Of a DNA stretch of 40,899 bases, positions 25,505 through 33,926 are shown piece by piece. The stretch lies in NCBI GenBank assembly GCA_023417515.1, contig JAEZFL010000033.1:1-40899 (forward strand). Direction: 5' to 3'. The stretch is from Pseudomonadota bacterium (GTDB taxonomy: Bacteria > Pseudomonadota > Alphaproteobacteria > Sphingomonadales > Sphingomonadaceae). The notes beneath the pieces are model-generated. The model had not been told where the DNA came from, did no database searches, and saw nothing but the letters and a program-made list of their open reading frames with translations. Made by a program: the position numbers and the translations under genes. Within the stretch, counting starts at the first letter, position 1, and every line of letters starts with the position of its first letter.

Positions 25505-27432
25505 ACCTGGCTGCCGAGCTCGACGACGCGGTTGGTCGGCAGCTTGAAGAATTGCATCGCGCTCTCCGCGTTGCGCAGCATCCAGGAGAACAGGCCCTCG
25601 CGCCACAACGCCATGCCCGGCCGCGACGAGGCGATCAGCGTCTGGCGGGCAAGGAAGAAGCTGGTGTCCATCATCTTGAACCGAGGTCCGCAGGTCTCCA
25701 CCTTCGCAAGCGCGGCAGGGACGTCAGTCTCCTCCATGAAGCCGTAACGCAGGATCAGCCGGAAGAAGCCGCTGCCCAGTTCCTTGAGATCGATCCGCTT
25801 CTCGGGATCCACGAACGGCACGTCCTCGATCTTCACGGTGAGCAGCAGAACGCGCTCGTGAAGCACCTTGTTGTGCTTCAGATTGTGGAGCAGCGCGTGG
25901 GGGATGCCGTCCGGCGTGGTGGTCATGAACACCGCGGTGCCGGGCACGCGCGCCGCGCTGGACGCGGCCGACTTGATGAAGATGGCGACCGGCATCGCCG
26001 CCTCGTTCATCCGCTCGATCATGAGGCGGCGGCCCTTCGCCCAGGTCGTCAGCATGGTGAAGATGACGAGACCGACGAGCAGCGGGAACCAGCCGCCGGC
26101 CGGGACCTTGGCGAGGTTCGCGGTGAAATAGGCGATGTCGACCAGGAAGAAGAGCGCGAGCAGCGGGATCGCCAGCCACGGCTTCCACTTCCACATCGAG
26201 AGCAGCACGACCGCAAGCAGGCAGCTGTCGATGAACATCGCTCCCGTCACCGCGATTCCGTAGGCGGCGGCGAGGTTGCTCGAATTGCGGAAGAACAGGA
26301 CGAGCAGGATTACGCTCACCATCAGCGTCCAGTTGACGATCGGGATGTAAATCTGCCCGGCTGCCGAAGCGCTGGTGTGGAGGATCCTGAGGCGCGGGAT
26401 GAAGCCGAGTTGCATCGCCTGCTGAGTCACGGAGAAGGCGCCGGAGATGACCGCCTGGCTGGCGATGATCGTCGCCACCGTCGCGAGGATGACGAGCGGC
26501 AGTCGGAAGCTCTCCGATGCCAGCATGAAGAACGGGTTGCGGACGGCCTCGACGACGGCGGCCGGCTCGAGCGAGAGCAGCATCGCGCCCTGCCCCATAT
26601 AGTTGAGCAGAAGCGCCGGCATCACGAAGACCAGCCAGGAGACGCCGATCGGCTTGCGCCCGAAATGGCCCATGTCGGCGTAAAGCGCTTCGGTGCCCGT
26701 CACCGCGAGCACGACCGAGCCCATCGCGAGGAAGGCACGAAGCTCGTCGACCATGAAGAAGCGGATCGCGTTCCACGGGTTGAGAGTCTGAAGGATGATC
26801 TCCGGGGACCCCGCGATGTGCATCGTCCCGAGCACCGCCAGAGTCAGGAAGTAGATCAGCATGATCGGCCCGAACAGCGCGCCGACCTTGGCCGTGCCAC
26901 GCGACTGGATCGCGAAGATTCCGATGAGGAGAGCGACGGCGATCGGCAGAACGAAGGGCTCGAAGCCCGGCTGGACCGTCGTCAACCCCTCCACTGCGGA
27001 GAGAACGGAGACGGCCGGCGTGATCATGCTGTCGCCGTAGAAGAGAGCGCAGGCGAAGACGCCGAGAAGGACGATTCCGGAAGTCTTGACCCTCACGGTG
27101 CCGCCGGACTTGCGGCTGATCAGCGCGAGCAGGGCGAGGCTTCCGCCCTCGCCCTTGTTGTCGGCGCGCATGATGATCGTGACATATTTGAGAGTCACCA
27201 CGATCATCATCGACCAGAAGATCAGGCTCAACACGCCATAGACGTGGAGCGGGTCGACCGCGAAATTGTAGTTGCCGCTGAACGTCTCGCGAAAGGCGTA
27301 GATCGGGCTGGTGCCGATGTCGCCGAAGACGATTCCGATCGCTCCGACGGCGAGCTTGAGAAGGCCCGAATCCTGATCGTGGTGCCCTGCGGGACGGTCC
27401 GCGGGCATGGCAGGCGCGACAGTGTCGCTCAT
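25495..27432 (-). CDS. kup: Kup low-affinity potassium transporter
   Basis: Proton-coupled potassium uptake permease of the KUP/HAK/KT family. The 645-residue protein has an N-terminal polytopic domain beginning with the signature GIVFGDIGTSPIYAFRE and followed by about twelve membrane segments. A cytoplasmic C-terminal domain of roughly 170 residues (DGIPHALLHNLKHNKVLHE) completes it. Length and motifs match the family. It is divergent from ald across a 170-bp region. Its stop codon is embedded in a strong hairpin. Confidence 0.96.
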   Translation of the reverse strand: MSDTVAPAMPADRPAGHHDQDSGLLKLAVGAIGIVFGDIGTSPIYAFRETFSGNYNFAVDPLHVYGVLSLIFWSMMIVVTLKYVTIIMRADNKGEGGSLALLALISRKSGGTVRVKTSGIVLLGVFACALFYGDSMITPAVSVLSAVEGLTTVQPGFEPFVLPIAVALLIGIFAIQSRGTAKVGALFGPIMLIYFLTLAVLGTMHIAGSPEIILQTLNPWNAIRFFMVDELRAFLAMGSVVLAVTGTEALYADMGHFGRKPIGVSWLVFVMPALLLNYMGQGAMLLSLEPAAVVEAVRNPFFMLASESFRLPLVILATVATIIASQAVISGAFSVTQQAMQLGFIPRLRILHTSASAAGQIYIPIVNWTLMVSVILLVLFFRNSSNLAAAYGIAVTGAMFIDSCLLAVVLLSMWKWKPWLAIPLLALFFLVDIAYFTANLAKVPAGGWFPLLVGLVIFTMLTTWAKGRRLMIERMNEAAMPVAIFIKSAASSAARVPGTAVFMTTTPDGIPHALLHNLKHNKVLHERVLLLTVKIEDVPFVDPEKRIDLKELGSGFFRLILRYGFMEETDVPAALAKVETCGPRFKMMDTSFFLARQTLIASSRPGMALWREGLFSWMLRNAESAMQFFKLPTNRVVELGSQVEI

Positions 27433-27602
27433 CGAGGGAACGTGTCCAAACCCGCCTTCATCACAGCCGCTCCGCCCCGCGAAGCGGCCGGCGCATTATC
27501 ACTACCCCGCGGGGGGCGCAACAAGGCGGGCACAGGCGACAAGGCCCAAGCGCCCCGCTATAGGGCAGCGCAATTTCACGAGAATCAGCGGGAGCAAGAA
27601 CG

Positions 27603-28703
27603 ATGCGCGTCGGCGTGCCGAAGGAGATCAAGGTTCACGAATATCGGGTCGGCCTGACCCCGGCGTCCGTCGCCGAGCTGACCGCGGCGGGCCACGAAGT
27701 GGTGGTCGAGACCAATGCCGGCACCGGGATCGACTTCAGCGACGAGGATTATGTGAAAGCCGGCGCCCGCATCGTCGGAAGCGCCGACGAGGTGTTCGCG
27801 CAGGCCGACATGATCGTGAAGGTGAAGGAGCCGCAGGCGGTCGAGATCGCCCGGATCGAGGCGCGCCATACTTTGTTCACCTATCTCCACCTCGCTCCCG
27901 ACCCCGAGCAGACCCAGGGCCTGCTGAAGTCCGGAGCGACCTGCATCGCCTATGAGACGGTGACGGCTCGCGACGGCTCGCTGCCGCTCCTCAAGCCGAT
28001 GTCCGAGGTGGCCGGCCGAATGTCGATCCAGGTCGGCGCCCACTATCTCGAGAAGGAGCAGGGCGGCCGCGGGGTTCTGCTCGGCGGGGTCCCCGGAGTC
28101 TCGCCCGCCAAGGTCGCGATCCTCGGCGGCGGCGTCTCGGGGATCAACGCGGCACAGATGGCGGTCGGAATGCGCGCCGACGTCACCATCTTCGACATCA
28201 ACAATGCGCGGCTCGCCGAGCTCGACATGTTCTTCTCGAGCCAGATCAAGACCGAATATGCCTCCCGCGCGGCGATCGCCAAGGCCGTTGCCGAGTCCGA
28301 GCTGGTGGTCGGCGCGGTGCTCGTTCCGGGGGCCGCCGCGCCGAAGCTTGTCACCCGCGACATGCTGAAAACCATGAAGCGCGGCTCGGTTCTCGTCGAC
28401 ATCGCCATCGACCAGGGCGGCTGCTTCGAGACGTCGCGGCCGACGACCCACCGCGATCCCGTGTTCGAGGTCGATGGGGTCATCCATTATTGCGTCGCGA
28501 ACATGCCGGGCGCGGTGGCGCGGACCTCGGCCTTCGCGCTCAACAACGCCACCCTGCCCTTCGTGCTGAGGATCGCCAACATGGGCGCCGAGGCGGCGAT
28601 GGCAGCCGACCCGCACCTCGCGGCTGGCCTCAACGTGTCGGGCGGCAAGATCCGCCACCAGGCCGTCGCCGAGGCACTCGGCCTGCCCTACGAAGCGGCT
28701 TAA
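27603..28703 (+). CDS. ald: Alanine dehydrogenase
   Basis: NAD-dependent oxidative deamination of L-alanine to pyruvate and ammonium. The 366-residue product has the family's standard length. Catalytic and substrate residues K75, H96 and D270 are all in place (VKVKEP, TYLHLAPD, DIAIDQGG). The nucleotide fold has VAILGGGVSGINAAQ. The ATG start follows GGGAG. It stands alone, divergent from kup and convergent with the ccm cluster, and is followed directly by an 11-bp GC-rich hairpin. Confidence 0.97.
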   Translation: MRVGVPKEIKVHEYRVGLTPASVAELTAAGHEVVVETNAGTGIDFSDEDYVKAGARIVGSADEVFAQADMIVKVKEPQAVEIARIEARHTLFTYLHLAPDPEQTQGLLKSGATCIAYETVTARDGSLPLLKPMSEVAGRMSIQVGAHYLEKEQGGRGVLLGGVPGVSPAKVAILGGGVSGINAAQMAVGMRADVTIFDINNARLAELDMFFSSQIKTEYASRAAIAKAVAESELVVGAVLVPGAAAPKLVTRDMLKTMKRGSVLVDIAIDQGGCFETSRPTTHRDPVFEVDGVIHYCVANMPGAVARTSAFALNNATLPFVLRIANMGAEAAMAADPHLAAGLNVSGGKIRHQAVAEALGLPYEAA

Positions 28704-28710
28704 GCTGTAA

Positions 28711-28848
28711 CCCCTCTCCCCGCGGGGGAGAGGGGGGGGCCCGCCGCGAAGCGGTGGGAGGGTGAGGGGCACGCGCTTGCCCTCACCAACTTCGGCTAAG
28801 CGGCGGAGGCGCCAAGCCTTCGTATCCTCTCCCCTGCAGGGAGAGGAG
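28711..28848. repeat. GC-rich hairpin repeat between ald and ccmI
   Basis: A perfect 11-bp hairpin (28711-28735, arms CCCCTCTCCCC and GGGGAGAGGGG) is followed by CCGCCGCGAAGCGGTGGGAG (about 28741-28760) and by a second hairpin at 28826-28846 (CCTCTCCC/GGGAGAGG). The middle part matches the repeat at 67-96 in reverse orientation. It occupies the convergent ald/ccmI gap and could end transcription from both sides. Confidence 0.65.
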
Positions 28849-29505
28849 CTAGTTCGCCGGCGCAGCCACCGGCGGGATCCGCCCCGACGCGCGCGCCTGC
28901 GCCAACGCGTCGAGCTGTTCCTGGATGGCGCCGCGCCAGGCCGCGCTGGGCGGCGCCGAGTCGAGAAGCTGACGCCACACCCCCTCGGCCTCGTCGAAGC
29001 GGCCGCCCTGGGCGAGCGCGATTCCGTAGAAGAAGCGCGGGCCGGGATGGTCGGGGGCGATTTGGAGGGCGCGGTCGAATGCGAGCTCGGCTGCTGGAGT
29101 CATCAATCCGTCAGCGTGCTGGACCAACGCGTTGCCGAGACCGACCCACAGATCGGCATTGTTGGGCGCGCGGCGAAGCGCGTTCTGGATGATCTCGACG
29201 CCTTCCTTGGTGTTGCCGGTTCGCTGATAGCTTTCAGCCAGGCTCAGCCAATGGGCGGCGTTGTTGAACTGTCCCATCAACTCGGGCCGCATCTCGGCAA
29301 AGGCGCTGTCGGGGACCGGCTGAGTCGCCGCCGGAGGCGCCTTGGGAGCGCCCGCCATGCCCGGCCTGCCCTGCCAGGCATAGCCGGCGAGCGCGAGCAG
29401 CAGGGCTGCGCCGAGAAACTGCACCATGCCCATATCGCCGCGCATCCAGCGCCACAGGCCGGCCGCGACCAGCAAGGCGAGGACCAGCATGACGACCCAC
29501 CCCAT
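28849..29505 (-). CDS. ccmI: Cytochrome c maturation TPR protein CcmI
   Basis: TPR-containing apocytochrome c chaperone that delivers the haem-binding polypeptide to the CcmF-CcmH ligation complex. From ATG 29505 the protein has 218 residues. It has two N-terminal membrane segments (VVMLVLALLVAAGLW and VQFLGAALLLALAGYAW) and then TPR repeats (ESYQRTGNTKEGVEIIQNAL, ALQIAPDHPGPRFFYGIALA). It is shorter than two-domain CcmI proteins. The start overlaps the ccmH stop (TGATG). It is the last gene of the cluster. Assignment to CcmI/CycH rests on the TPR fold plus position. Confidence 0.85.
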   Translation of the reverse strand: MGWVVMLVLALLVAAGLWRWMRGDMGMVQFLGAALLLALAGYAWQGRPGMAGAPKAPPAATQPVPDSAFAEMRPELMGQFNNAAHWLSLAESYQRTGNTKEGVEIIQNALRRAPNNADLWVGLGNALVQHADGLMTPAAELAFDRALQIAPDHPGPRFFYGIALAQGGRFDEAEGVWRQLLDSAPPSAAWRGAIQEQLDALAQARASGRIPPVAAPAN

Positions 29506-29903
29506 CACGCCTTCCTTCTCCGCTTGAACTGGCCGCGCATCAGGAACAGGCCGGCGCCGAGCAGGACGACCGGCGCGAACCACAAGGGCCAGGTCAGCGG
29601 CTCGACCGGCGGATCGTAAGTGACCCAATTGCCGTAGCGCTCGATCAGCCAGGCGCGGATCTGCTGCGGGCTCTCCCCGGCGGCGATCCGGCGGCGGATG
29701 TTGTTGCGCATGTCGCCCGCCATGTCGGCGTCGCTGTCGGCGATCGACTGGCCCTGGCAGACCAGACAGCGCACCTCGTGCATCAGCTCGCGGGCGGCTG
29801 CCTCCTGGCGCGGGTCGGGCAGCTGCTTGTTGGCATATTCGGCCGGGGGGAGAAGCGAGTCGGCCGTGGCCGGGGCGGCGATCGCCAGCGCAATTCCGGC
29901 CAT
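29505..29903 (-). CDS. ccmH: Cytochrome c maturation protein CcmH (CycL)
   Basis: Periplasm-facing thiol-redox protein that reduces the apocytochrome haem-binding cysteines. The conserved motif is VRCLVCQGQSIADSDADMA, with the two redox cysteines. A membrane anchor lies near the C-terminus (PLWFAPVVLLGAGLFLM). From ATG 29903 it has 132 residues, with a short signal peptide ending near ATADS. GAGG lies six bases before this ATG; an ATG at 29906 is equally in frame. The frame stays open upstream through a palindromic repeat, which is probably not translated. Confidence 0.92.
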   Translation of the reverse strand: MAGIALAIAAPATADSLLPPAEYANKQLPDPRQEAAARELMHEVRCLVCQGQSIADSDADMAGDMRNNIRRRIAAGESPQQIRAWLIERYGNWVTYDPPVEPLTWPLWFAPVVLLGAGLFLMRGQFKRRRKA

Positions 29904-29906
29904 CAT

Positions 29907-30036
29907 CCACCTCGCTCGCCTCGAGCGAAGTCGAGAGGCCCCTTCGAGCGCAGCCGAGAAGCTCAGCCTTCCCATTGCCTCCGCTCTGCTCGGCAGGATG
30001 TCTCGACTTCGCTCGACATGACCGATCCTGCTGTTC
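29907..30036. repeat. Palindromic repeat between ccmG and ccmH
   Basis: The gap holds several inverted copies of CTTCGAGCG/CGCTCGA-type sequence, including CCTCGAGCGAAGTCGAGAGG near 29930 and TCTCGACTTCGCTCGACATG near 30001-30020. Part of it matches the repeat at 34860-34950 in inverse orientation (GTCGAGACATCC-GCCGAGC). It is the only break in an otherwise overlapping ccm gene chain. Confidence 0.75.
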
Positions 30037-30573
30037 TTAGCTCGCAACACGGGCGGCCTCATATTCCTGGATGAGCCGCGCCATGTCGGCATCGGTGATC
30101 GGGCCGATATGCTGGAAGCGGATGGTGCCGCTTCCGTCGATCACGAAGGTTTCGGGCACGCCCGACGACCCGATGGCGAGTTGAAGGCTGCTGTCGGCGT
30201 CGAGCGCGACGTTGCGATAGGGATCGCCCCAGCGGCTGAGGAACGCCTGGATGTCCTGCGGCCGGTCGCGGATGGCGACCGCGTCGATCGGAACGCCGCG
30301 ACGCGCCATCTCCATCAGCTGCGGCGCCTCGGCAATGCATGGGACGCACCAGCTGGCGAAGATGTTGAGGATTCGCGGCTCCCCCGCAAAGTCGGCGCGG
30401 CTGACCGTGGCGCGGCCGGGCAGCGCCGGCGGGAGCTGGATAGCCGGGAGCGGCTGGCCGATCAGGCGCGAATGGATGAGCCGGTCGGACGGCGAATAGA
30501 GGTTCCAGGCGGCGACGGCGCCGATCACGAGGAAGACGATCAGCGGCACCCAGAGGACGAGGCCCCGCTTCAT
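30037..30573 (-). CDS. ccmG: Thiol:disulfide interchange protein CcmG/DsbE
   Basis: Membrane-anchored thioredoxin-like protein that keeps apocytochrome c thiols reduced. The 178-residue product has an N-terminal anchor (LVLWVPLIVFLVIGAVAAW), the redox motif WCVPC (C76, C79) and the cis-proline motif GVPETF. Its start overlaps the ccmF stop (ATGA). It lies in the expected ccmF-ccmG-ccmH order, but a repeat separates it from ccmH. Confidence 0.95.
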   Translation of the reverse strand: MKRGLVLWVPLIVFLVIGAVAAWNLYSPSDRLIHSRLIGQPLPAIQLPPALPGRATVSRADFAGEPRILNIFASWCVPCIAEAPQLMEMARRGVPIDAVAIRDRPQDIQAFLSRWGDPYRNVALDADSSLQLAIGSSGVPETFVIDGSGTIRFQHIGPITDADMARLIQEYEAARVAS

Positions 30574-32534
30574 GCCAACGCCTCGCGGCCCGGTTCGAAG
30601 GCCGGATTGGGCTCGGCCTCATCCTGGCGCCTGGTGCGACGGGCGCGGCGCAGGCGGCCGATCAGGGAGAGGAAGCCGCCGAAGGCGACGAGGCCGCCGC
30701 CATACCAGATCAGGGTGACGGCGGGCTTCCACCACAGGCGCAGCTGCCAGCGCCCCTGCCCGTCAGGCTCGCCGATCACGGTGTAGAGCTGGCCGTCGAG
30801 GCGGGTGAGGATGGCGGCCTCGCTGGTCGGAGTCGGCGGCGAGCTGAACATCCGCGCCTGCGGACGCAGCAGGATCTCGCGGCCCTCGCCGCGGCGGACG
30901 ACGAGTCGTCCAGACACCGCAGTCCAGTTGGGACCGGCGACCGGCTCGACGCCGTCGAAGCGGATGGTCCACGGCCCGACGCTGGTCTGCTGACCGACCC
31001 GGGCGGCGATCAGCGTTTCCTTGTTGAACGCGCTCTCGGACGCCATCCCAGCCATGCTCACCGCGATGCCGAGATGGGCGACGACCATACCCCAGGTGAC
31101 GAGCGGCGTTCGGCGCAGGTTCCGGCCCCACAAAGGCGCGAGGCTCGCCACCGCGACGGCCGGGGCGAGCGCGAGGCCGAGCAGCGGCAGGATGCCGATG
31201 CCCGGCGCGAGCAGGATGACGAGGAACAGAGACGCCGCGGCCACCAGGATCGGCACCGCCATGCGCTGGACGAGAACCTTCAGGCTGTCGCGGCGCCAGC
31301 GCAGCAGCGGCCCCGCCCCCATCAATGCGACGAGGACGAGCGCGACCGGTCCGGCGGCCTTGTTGAAATAAGGCGGGCCGACGGAGAGCTTCTCCCCGGT
31401 CACCGCCTCGACGCCGAGCGGATAAAGCGTGCCGACCATGACCACGCCGAGAATGATCGACAGCAGCAGGTTGTTGACCACCAGCATGCCTTCGCGGCTC
31501 ACCGGCTCGAACACCGCGCCTTCCTTCACCGTGCCCACGCGTGCGCCGAACAAAGCGAGCGCGCCACCGATATAGAGGCACAGGAGCATCAGGATGAAAG
31601 CGCCGCGCTGCGGATCGACGGCGAAGGCGTGAACGCTGGTGAGGATCCCCGAGCGGACAAGGAAAGTGCCGATCATCGACATCGAGAAGGCGACGACCGC
31701 GAGCATCACGGTCCAGGCACGAAGGCCGTCGCGGGTGGCCAGCACGGTGACGCTGTGGAGAAGAGCGGTGGCGGCGAGCCACGGCATCAGCGAGGCGTTC
31801 TCGACCGGGTCCCAGAACCACCAGCCGCCCCAGCCGAGCTCGTAATAAGCCCAGTAGCTTCCGGCGACGATGCCGAGGGTGAGGAAGATCCAGGCGGCGA
31901 GCACCCAGGGCCGCATCGCCCGCGCGAAGGCCGGCCCGACGTCGCGGGTGACGAGCGCTCCGACCGCGAAGGAGAAAGCCACCGAGATGCCGACATAGCC
32001 GAAATAGAGGGTCGGCGGATGGAAGGCGAGGCCGGGGTCCTGGAGCAAGGGGTTGAGACCGTTGCCGTCGAGCGGGATCGGGAAGATTCGGGTGAACGGG
32101 TTGGAGGCGAACAGCAGGAAGCCGTAGAAGCCGAGCGAGATCGTCGCCTGCGCGGCCAGGGTCGCGACATGGGTGTCCTGCCTCAATTTGCGCTCGAACA
32201 GGGCGACTCCGGCGCCGGCGACGGCGAGCACGGTCACCCACAGCAGCATCGAGCCTTCGTGATTCCCCCACGCACCGGCCAGCTTGTAGATCCAGGGCTT
32301 GGCCGAATGGCTGTTGGCGACGACAAGCTGAACCGACAGATCGGTGCGCAGGAACAGCCAGAGCAGCATCAGGAAGGCGAAAGCGGCGAGCAGCCCCTGA
32401 GCGACCGCGAGCGGGCGGATGAAGCGCAGCATCGCTTCCTGCCCCCAGCGGACCGCGCCCCAGCCGAGGGACATCTGCAGCAGCGACAGGGCCGCGGCGA
32501 GCCACAGGGCGGCGAGGCCGGCTTCGGCGATCAT
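30570..32534 (-). CDS. ccmF: Cytochrome c haem lyase subunit CcmF
   Basis: Large inner-membrane subunit of the cytochrome c synthetase that attaches haem to apocytochrome. The 654-residue protein has many membrane segments and the tryptophan-rich WWD signature GGWWFWDPVENASLMPW, where haem from holo-CcmE is presented. Conserved histidines flank the motif, for example in ATALLHSVTVL. Length matches the family. It overlaps ccmE and ccmG by four bases at each end. Confidence 0.97.
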   Translation of the reverse strand: MIAEAGLAALWLAAALSLLQMSLGWGAVRWGQEAMLRFIRPLAVAQGLLAAFAFLMLLWLFLRTDLSVQLVVANSHSAKPWIYKLAGAWGNHEGSMLLWVTVLAVAGAGVALFERKLRQDTHVATLAAQATISLGFYGFLLFASNPFTRIFPIPLDGNGLNPLLQDPGLAFHPPTLYFGYVGISVAFSFAVGALVTRDVGPAFARAMRPWVLAAWIFLTLGIVAGSYWAYYELGWGGWWFWDPVENASLMPWLAATALLHSVTVLATRDGLRAWTVMLAVVAFSMSMIGTFLVRSGILTSVHAFAVDPQRGAFILMLLCLYIGGALALFGARVGTVKEGAVFEPVSREGMLVVNNLLLSIILGVVMVGTLYPLGVEAVTGEKLSVGPPYFNKAAGPVALVLVALMGAGPLLRWRRDSLKVLVQRMAVPILVAAASLFLVILLAPGIGILPLLGLALAPAVAVASLAPLWGRNLRRTPLVTWGMVVAHLGIAVSMAGMASESAFNKETLIAARVGQQTSVGPWTIRFDGVEPVAGPNWTAVSGRLVVRRGEGREILLRPQARMFSSPPTPTSEAAILTRLDGQLYTVIGEPDGQGRWQLRLWWKPAVTLIWYGGGLVAFGGFLSLIGRLRRARRTRRQDEAEPNPAFEPGREALA

Positions 32535-32983
32535 TCGATCGTCTCCGTCTTGTGAAGGCCGCGGTCCGACAGCTCGGGCGGCATGTAATTCTCGTCGTGC
32601 TTGGCGAGGATCTCGTTGGCGACGAAGCGGCCGTCCGGCTGGAAGCGCCCCTCGGCGACGACGCCGGAGCCTTCGCGGAATAGGTTCGGGACGATCCCGG
32701 TGAAGGTGACCGGGATGGTGTGCTCGGTCTCGTCATGGACGACGAAGTCGATGGTGACGCCGTCGTCGTGGCGGCGGAGCGAGCCTTCCTGGACCATGCC
32801 GCCGACGCGGACGGCGCGGTCGAGCGGGAGGCCGAGGCGCTGGACGTCGGCGGGCGCGTAGAAAAAGGCGGCCTGCTCGCGCATCGCCGACATGGCGAGG
32901 AGCGCGGCGACGATGAGAGCGATCGCCGCCAGGCTGACGAGGATGAGCCGCTGGCTCTTGGGCTTCATTCCGCGCGCTTTCAT
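32531..32983 (-). CDS. ccmE: Haem chaperone CcmE
   Basis: Periplasmic haem chaperone, anchored by an N-terminal membrane segment (LILVSLAAIALIVAALLA). The 150-residue protein has the OB fold with RVGGMVQEGSL and the covalent haem-binding histidine H129 in AKHDENYMPPE, with Y133 nearby. The H-x-x-x-Y arrangement is the alphaproteobacterial/enterobacterial type. Its start overlaps the ccmD stop (ATGA), and its stop overlaps the ccmF start. Confidence 0.96.
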   Translation of the reverse strand: MKARGMKPKSQRLILVSLAAIALIVAALLAMSAMREQAAFFYAPADVQRLGLPLDRAVRVGGMVQEGSLRRHDDGVTIDFVVHDETEHTIPVTFTGIVPNLFREGSGVVAEGRFQPDGRFVANEILAKHDENYMPPELSDRGLHKTETIE

Positions 32984-33108
32984 CTCCGCCGAAGCTCCTC
33001 GGCGTCGCGCTCGGCCCTGCGCATGGCGAGGTAGCTCTGAGCGAACAGGCCGGCGACGCCGACGAAGGCAGCGGCATAGGCGCCGATCACGAACGGCCAG
33101 GGATTCAT
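32980..33108 (-). CDS. ccmD: Haem exporter accessory protein CcmD
   Basis: Small membrane protein of 42 residues that helps release holo-CcmE from the CcmABC complex. It has a single membrane segment (FVIGAYAAAFVGVAGLFAQSYL's central part) and a basic, cytoplasmic tail (RRAERDAEELRRR), the typical CcmD pattern. The ATG at 33108 overlaps the ccmC stop, and its own stop overlaps ccmE. It is too short to be called from sequence alone; position makes it secure. Confidence 0.9.
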   Translation of the reverse strand: MNPWPFVIGAYAAAFVGVAGLFAQSYLAMRRAERDAEELRRR

Positions 33109-33827
33109 GCTTCGGCCATCCTTCTGAGGCGCGCCTCGACCTTGGTCCGGGCGAGGTCGGCGCGCATCCGCATCAGAACGATCGCGCCGAAGAAGAGCGA
33201 AAAGCCGACCGCCGATACCAGCAGCGGCCACAGCATCTCGCCGGCGATGGCCGACTGGCCGCGGACGATGTCGATGCTCTGGGTCTGGTGAAGCGAGCGC
33301 CACCACACGACGGAATAATGGATGATCGGCAAGTTCACCGCCCCGGCGATGCCGAAGATGGCGGTGAGACGCCCCTCCCCGCCTTTCTCCTTCTCGGCCG
33401 AGGCGAGCGCGATGTAGCCGAAATAGAGGAAGAGGAGGACGAGCATCGAGGTCATGCGCCCGTCCCATTCCCAATAAGTGCCCCAGGCCGGGCGGCCCCA
33501 GAGCGAGCCGGTCACGAGGCAGATGGCGGTGAACACCGCGCCGGGAACGGCGAGCGCGCGGCCGGCGACCACTGCGAGCGGGTGGCGCCAGACCAGTTGC
33601 ATGAAGCTGGCAACGGCGATCCCGGTCCAGCCGCCCATTCCGAGCCAGGCGGCGGGCACGTGGAGATAGATGATGCGCACGCTGTCGCCCTGGTAGCGCT
33701 CGGGCGGCGCCAGGAAGAGGCCGTAGCCGACGCCGATCGCGATCAGAAGCAGCCCGCCCCATCCCAGCCAGGGCGTGAGAGCGCGTGCGATTTTAAGAAA
33801 GCGGGCGGGATTCGCGTAGGCGTGCAT
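33105..33827 (-). CDS. ccmC: Haem exporter subunit CcmC
   Basis: Six-segment inner-membrane protein that presents haem to CcmE. From ATG 33827 it has 240 residues. The WWD signature reads WGTYWEWDGRMTSML, with haem-ligand histidines in IIYLHVPAAW and NLPIIHYSVVWW. The frame is open far upstream, but only shadow sequence precedes this ATG. It is the first gene of the ccmCDEFGHI set. The ABC-type partners ccmA and ccmB are not in the window. Confidence 0.95.
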   Translation of the reverse strand: MHAYANPARFLKIARALTPWLGWGGLLLIAIGVGYGLFLAPPERYQGDSVRIIYLHVPAAWLGMGGWTGIAVASFMQLVWRHPLAVVAGRALAVPGAVFTAICLVTGSLWGRPAWGTYWEWDGRMTSMLVLLFLYFGYIALASAEKEKGGEGRLTAIFGIAGAVNLPIIHYSVVWWRSLHQTQSIDIVRGQSAIAGEMLWPLLVSAVGFSLFFGAIVLMRMRADLARTKVEARLRRMAEA

Positions 33828-33926
33828 GGTGTCGGCATGCTTCTTAGCCGGGCCGTGACGCGCGCGGAAGGCCCTCACGGTCGCAAGCTTGCTCCGCGGC
33901 GGGGCAGCGCCCAAGTGAGCGGGCCG

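Noticed and set aside
25426..27657. 743-residue plus-strand open frame opposite kup
   Set aside because: It is an antisense shadow with Arg/Glu/Asp/His-rich low-complexity translation, while the minus strand encodes an intact Kup.
31074..32555. 493-residue plus-strand open frame opposite ccmF
   Set aside because: Shadow of the well-supported ccmF; the translation is compositionally biased with no domain.
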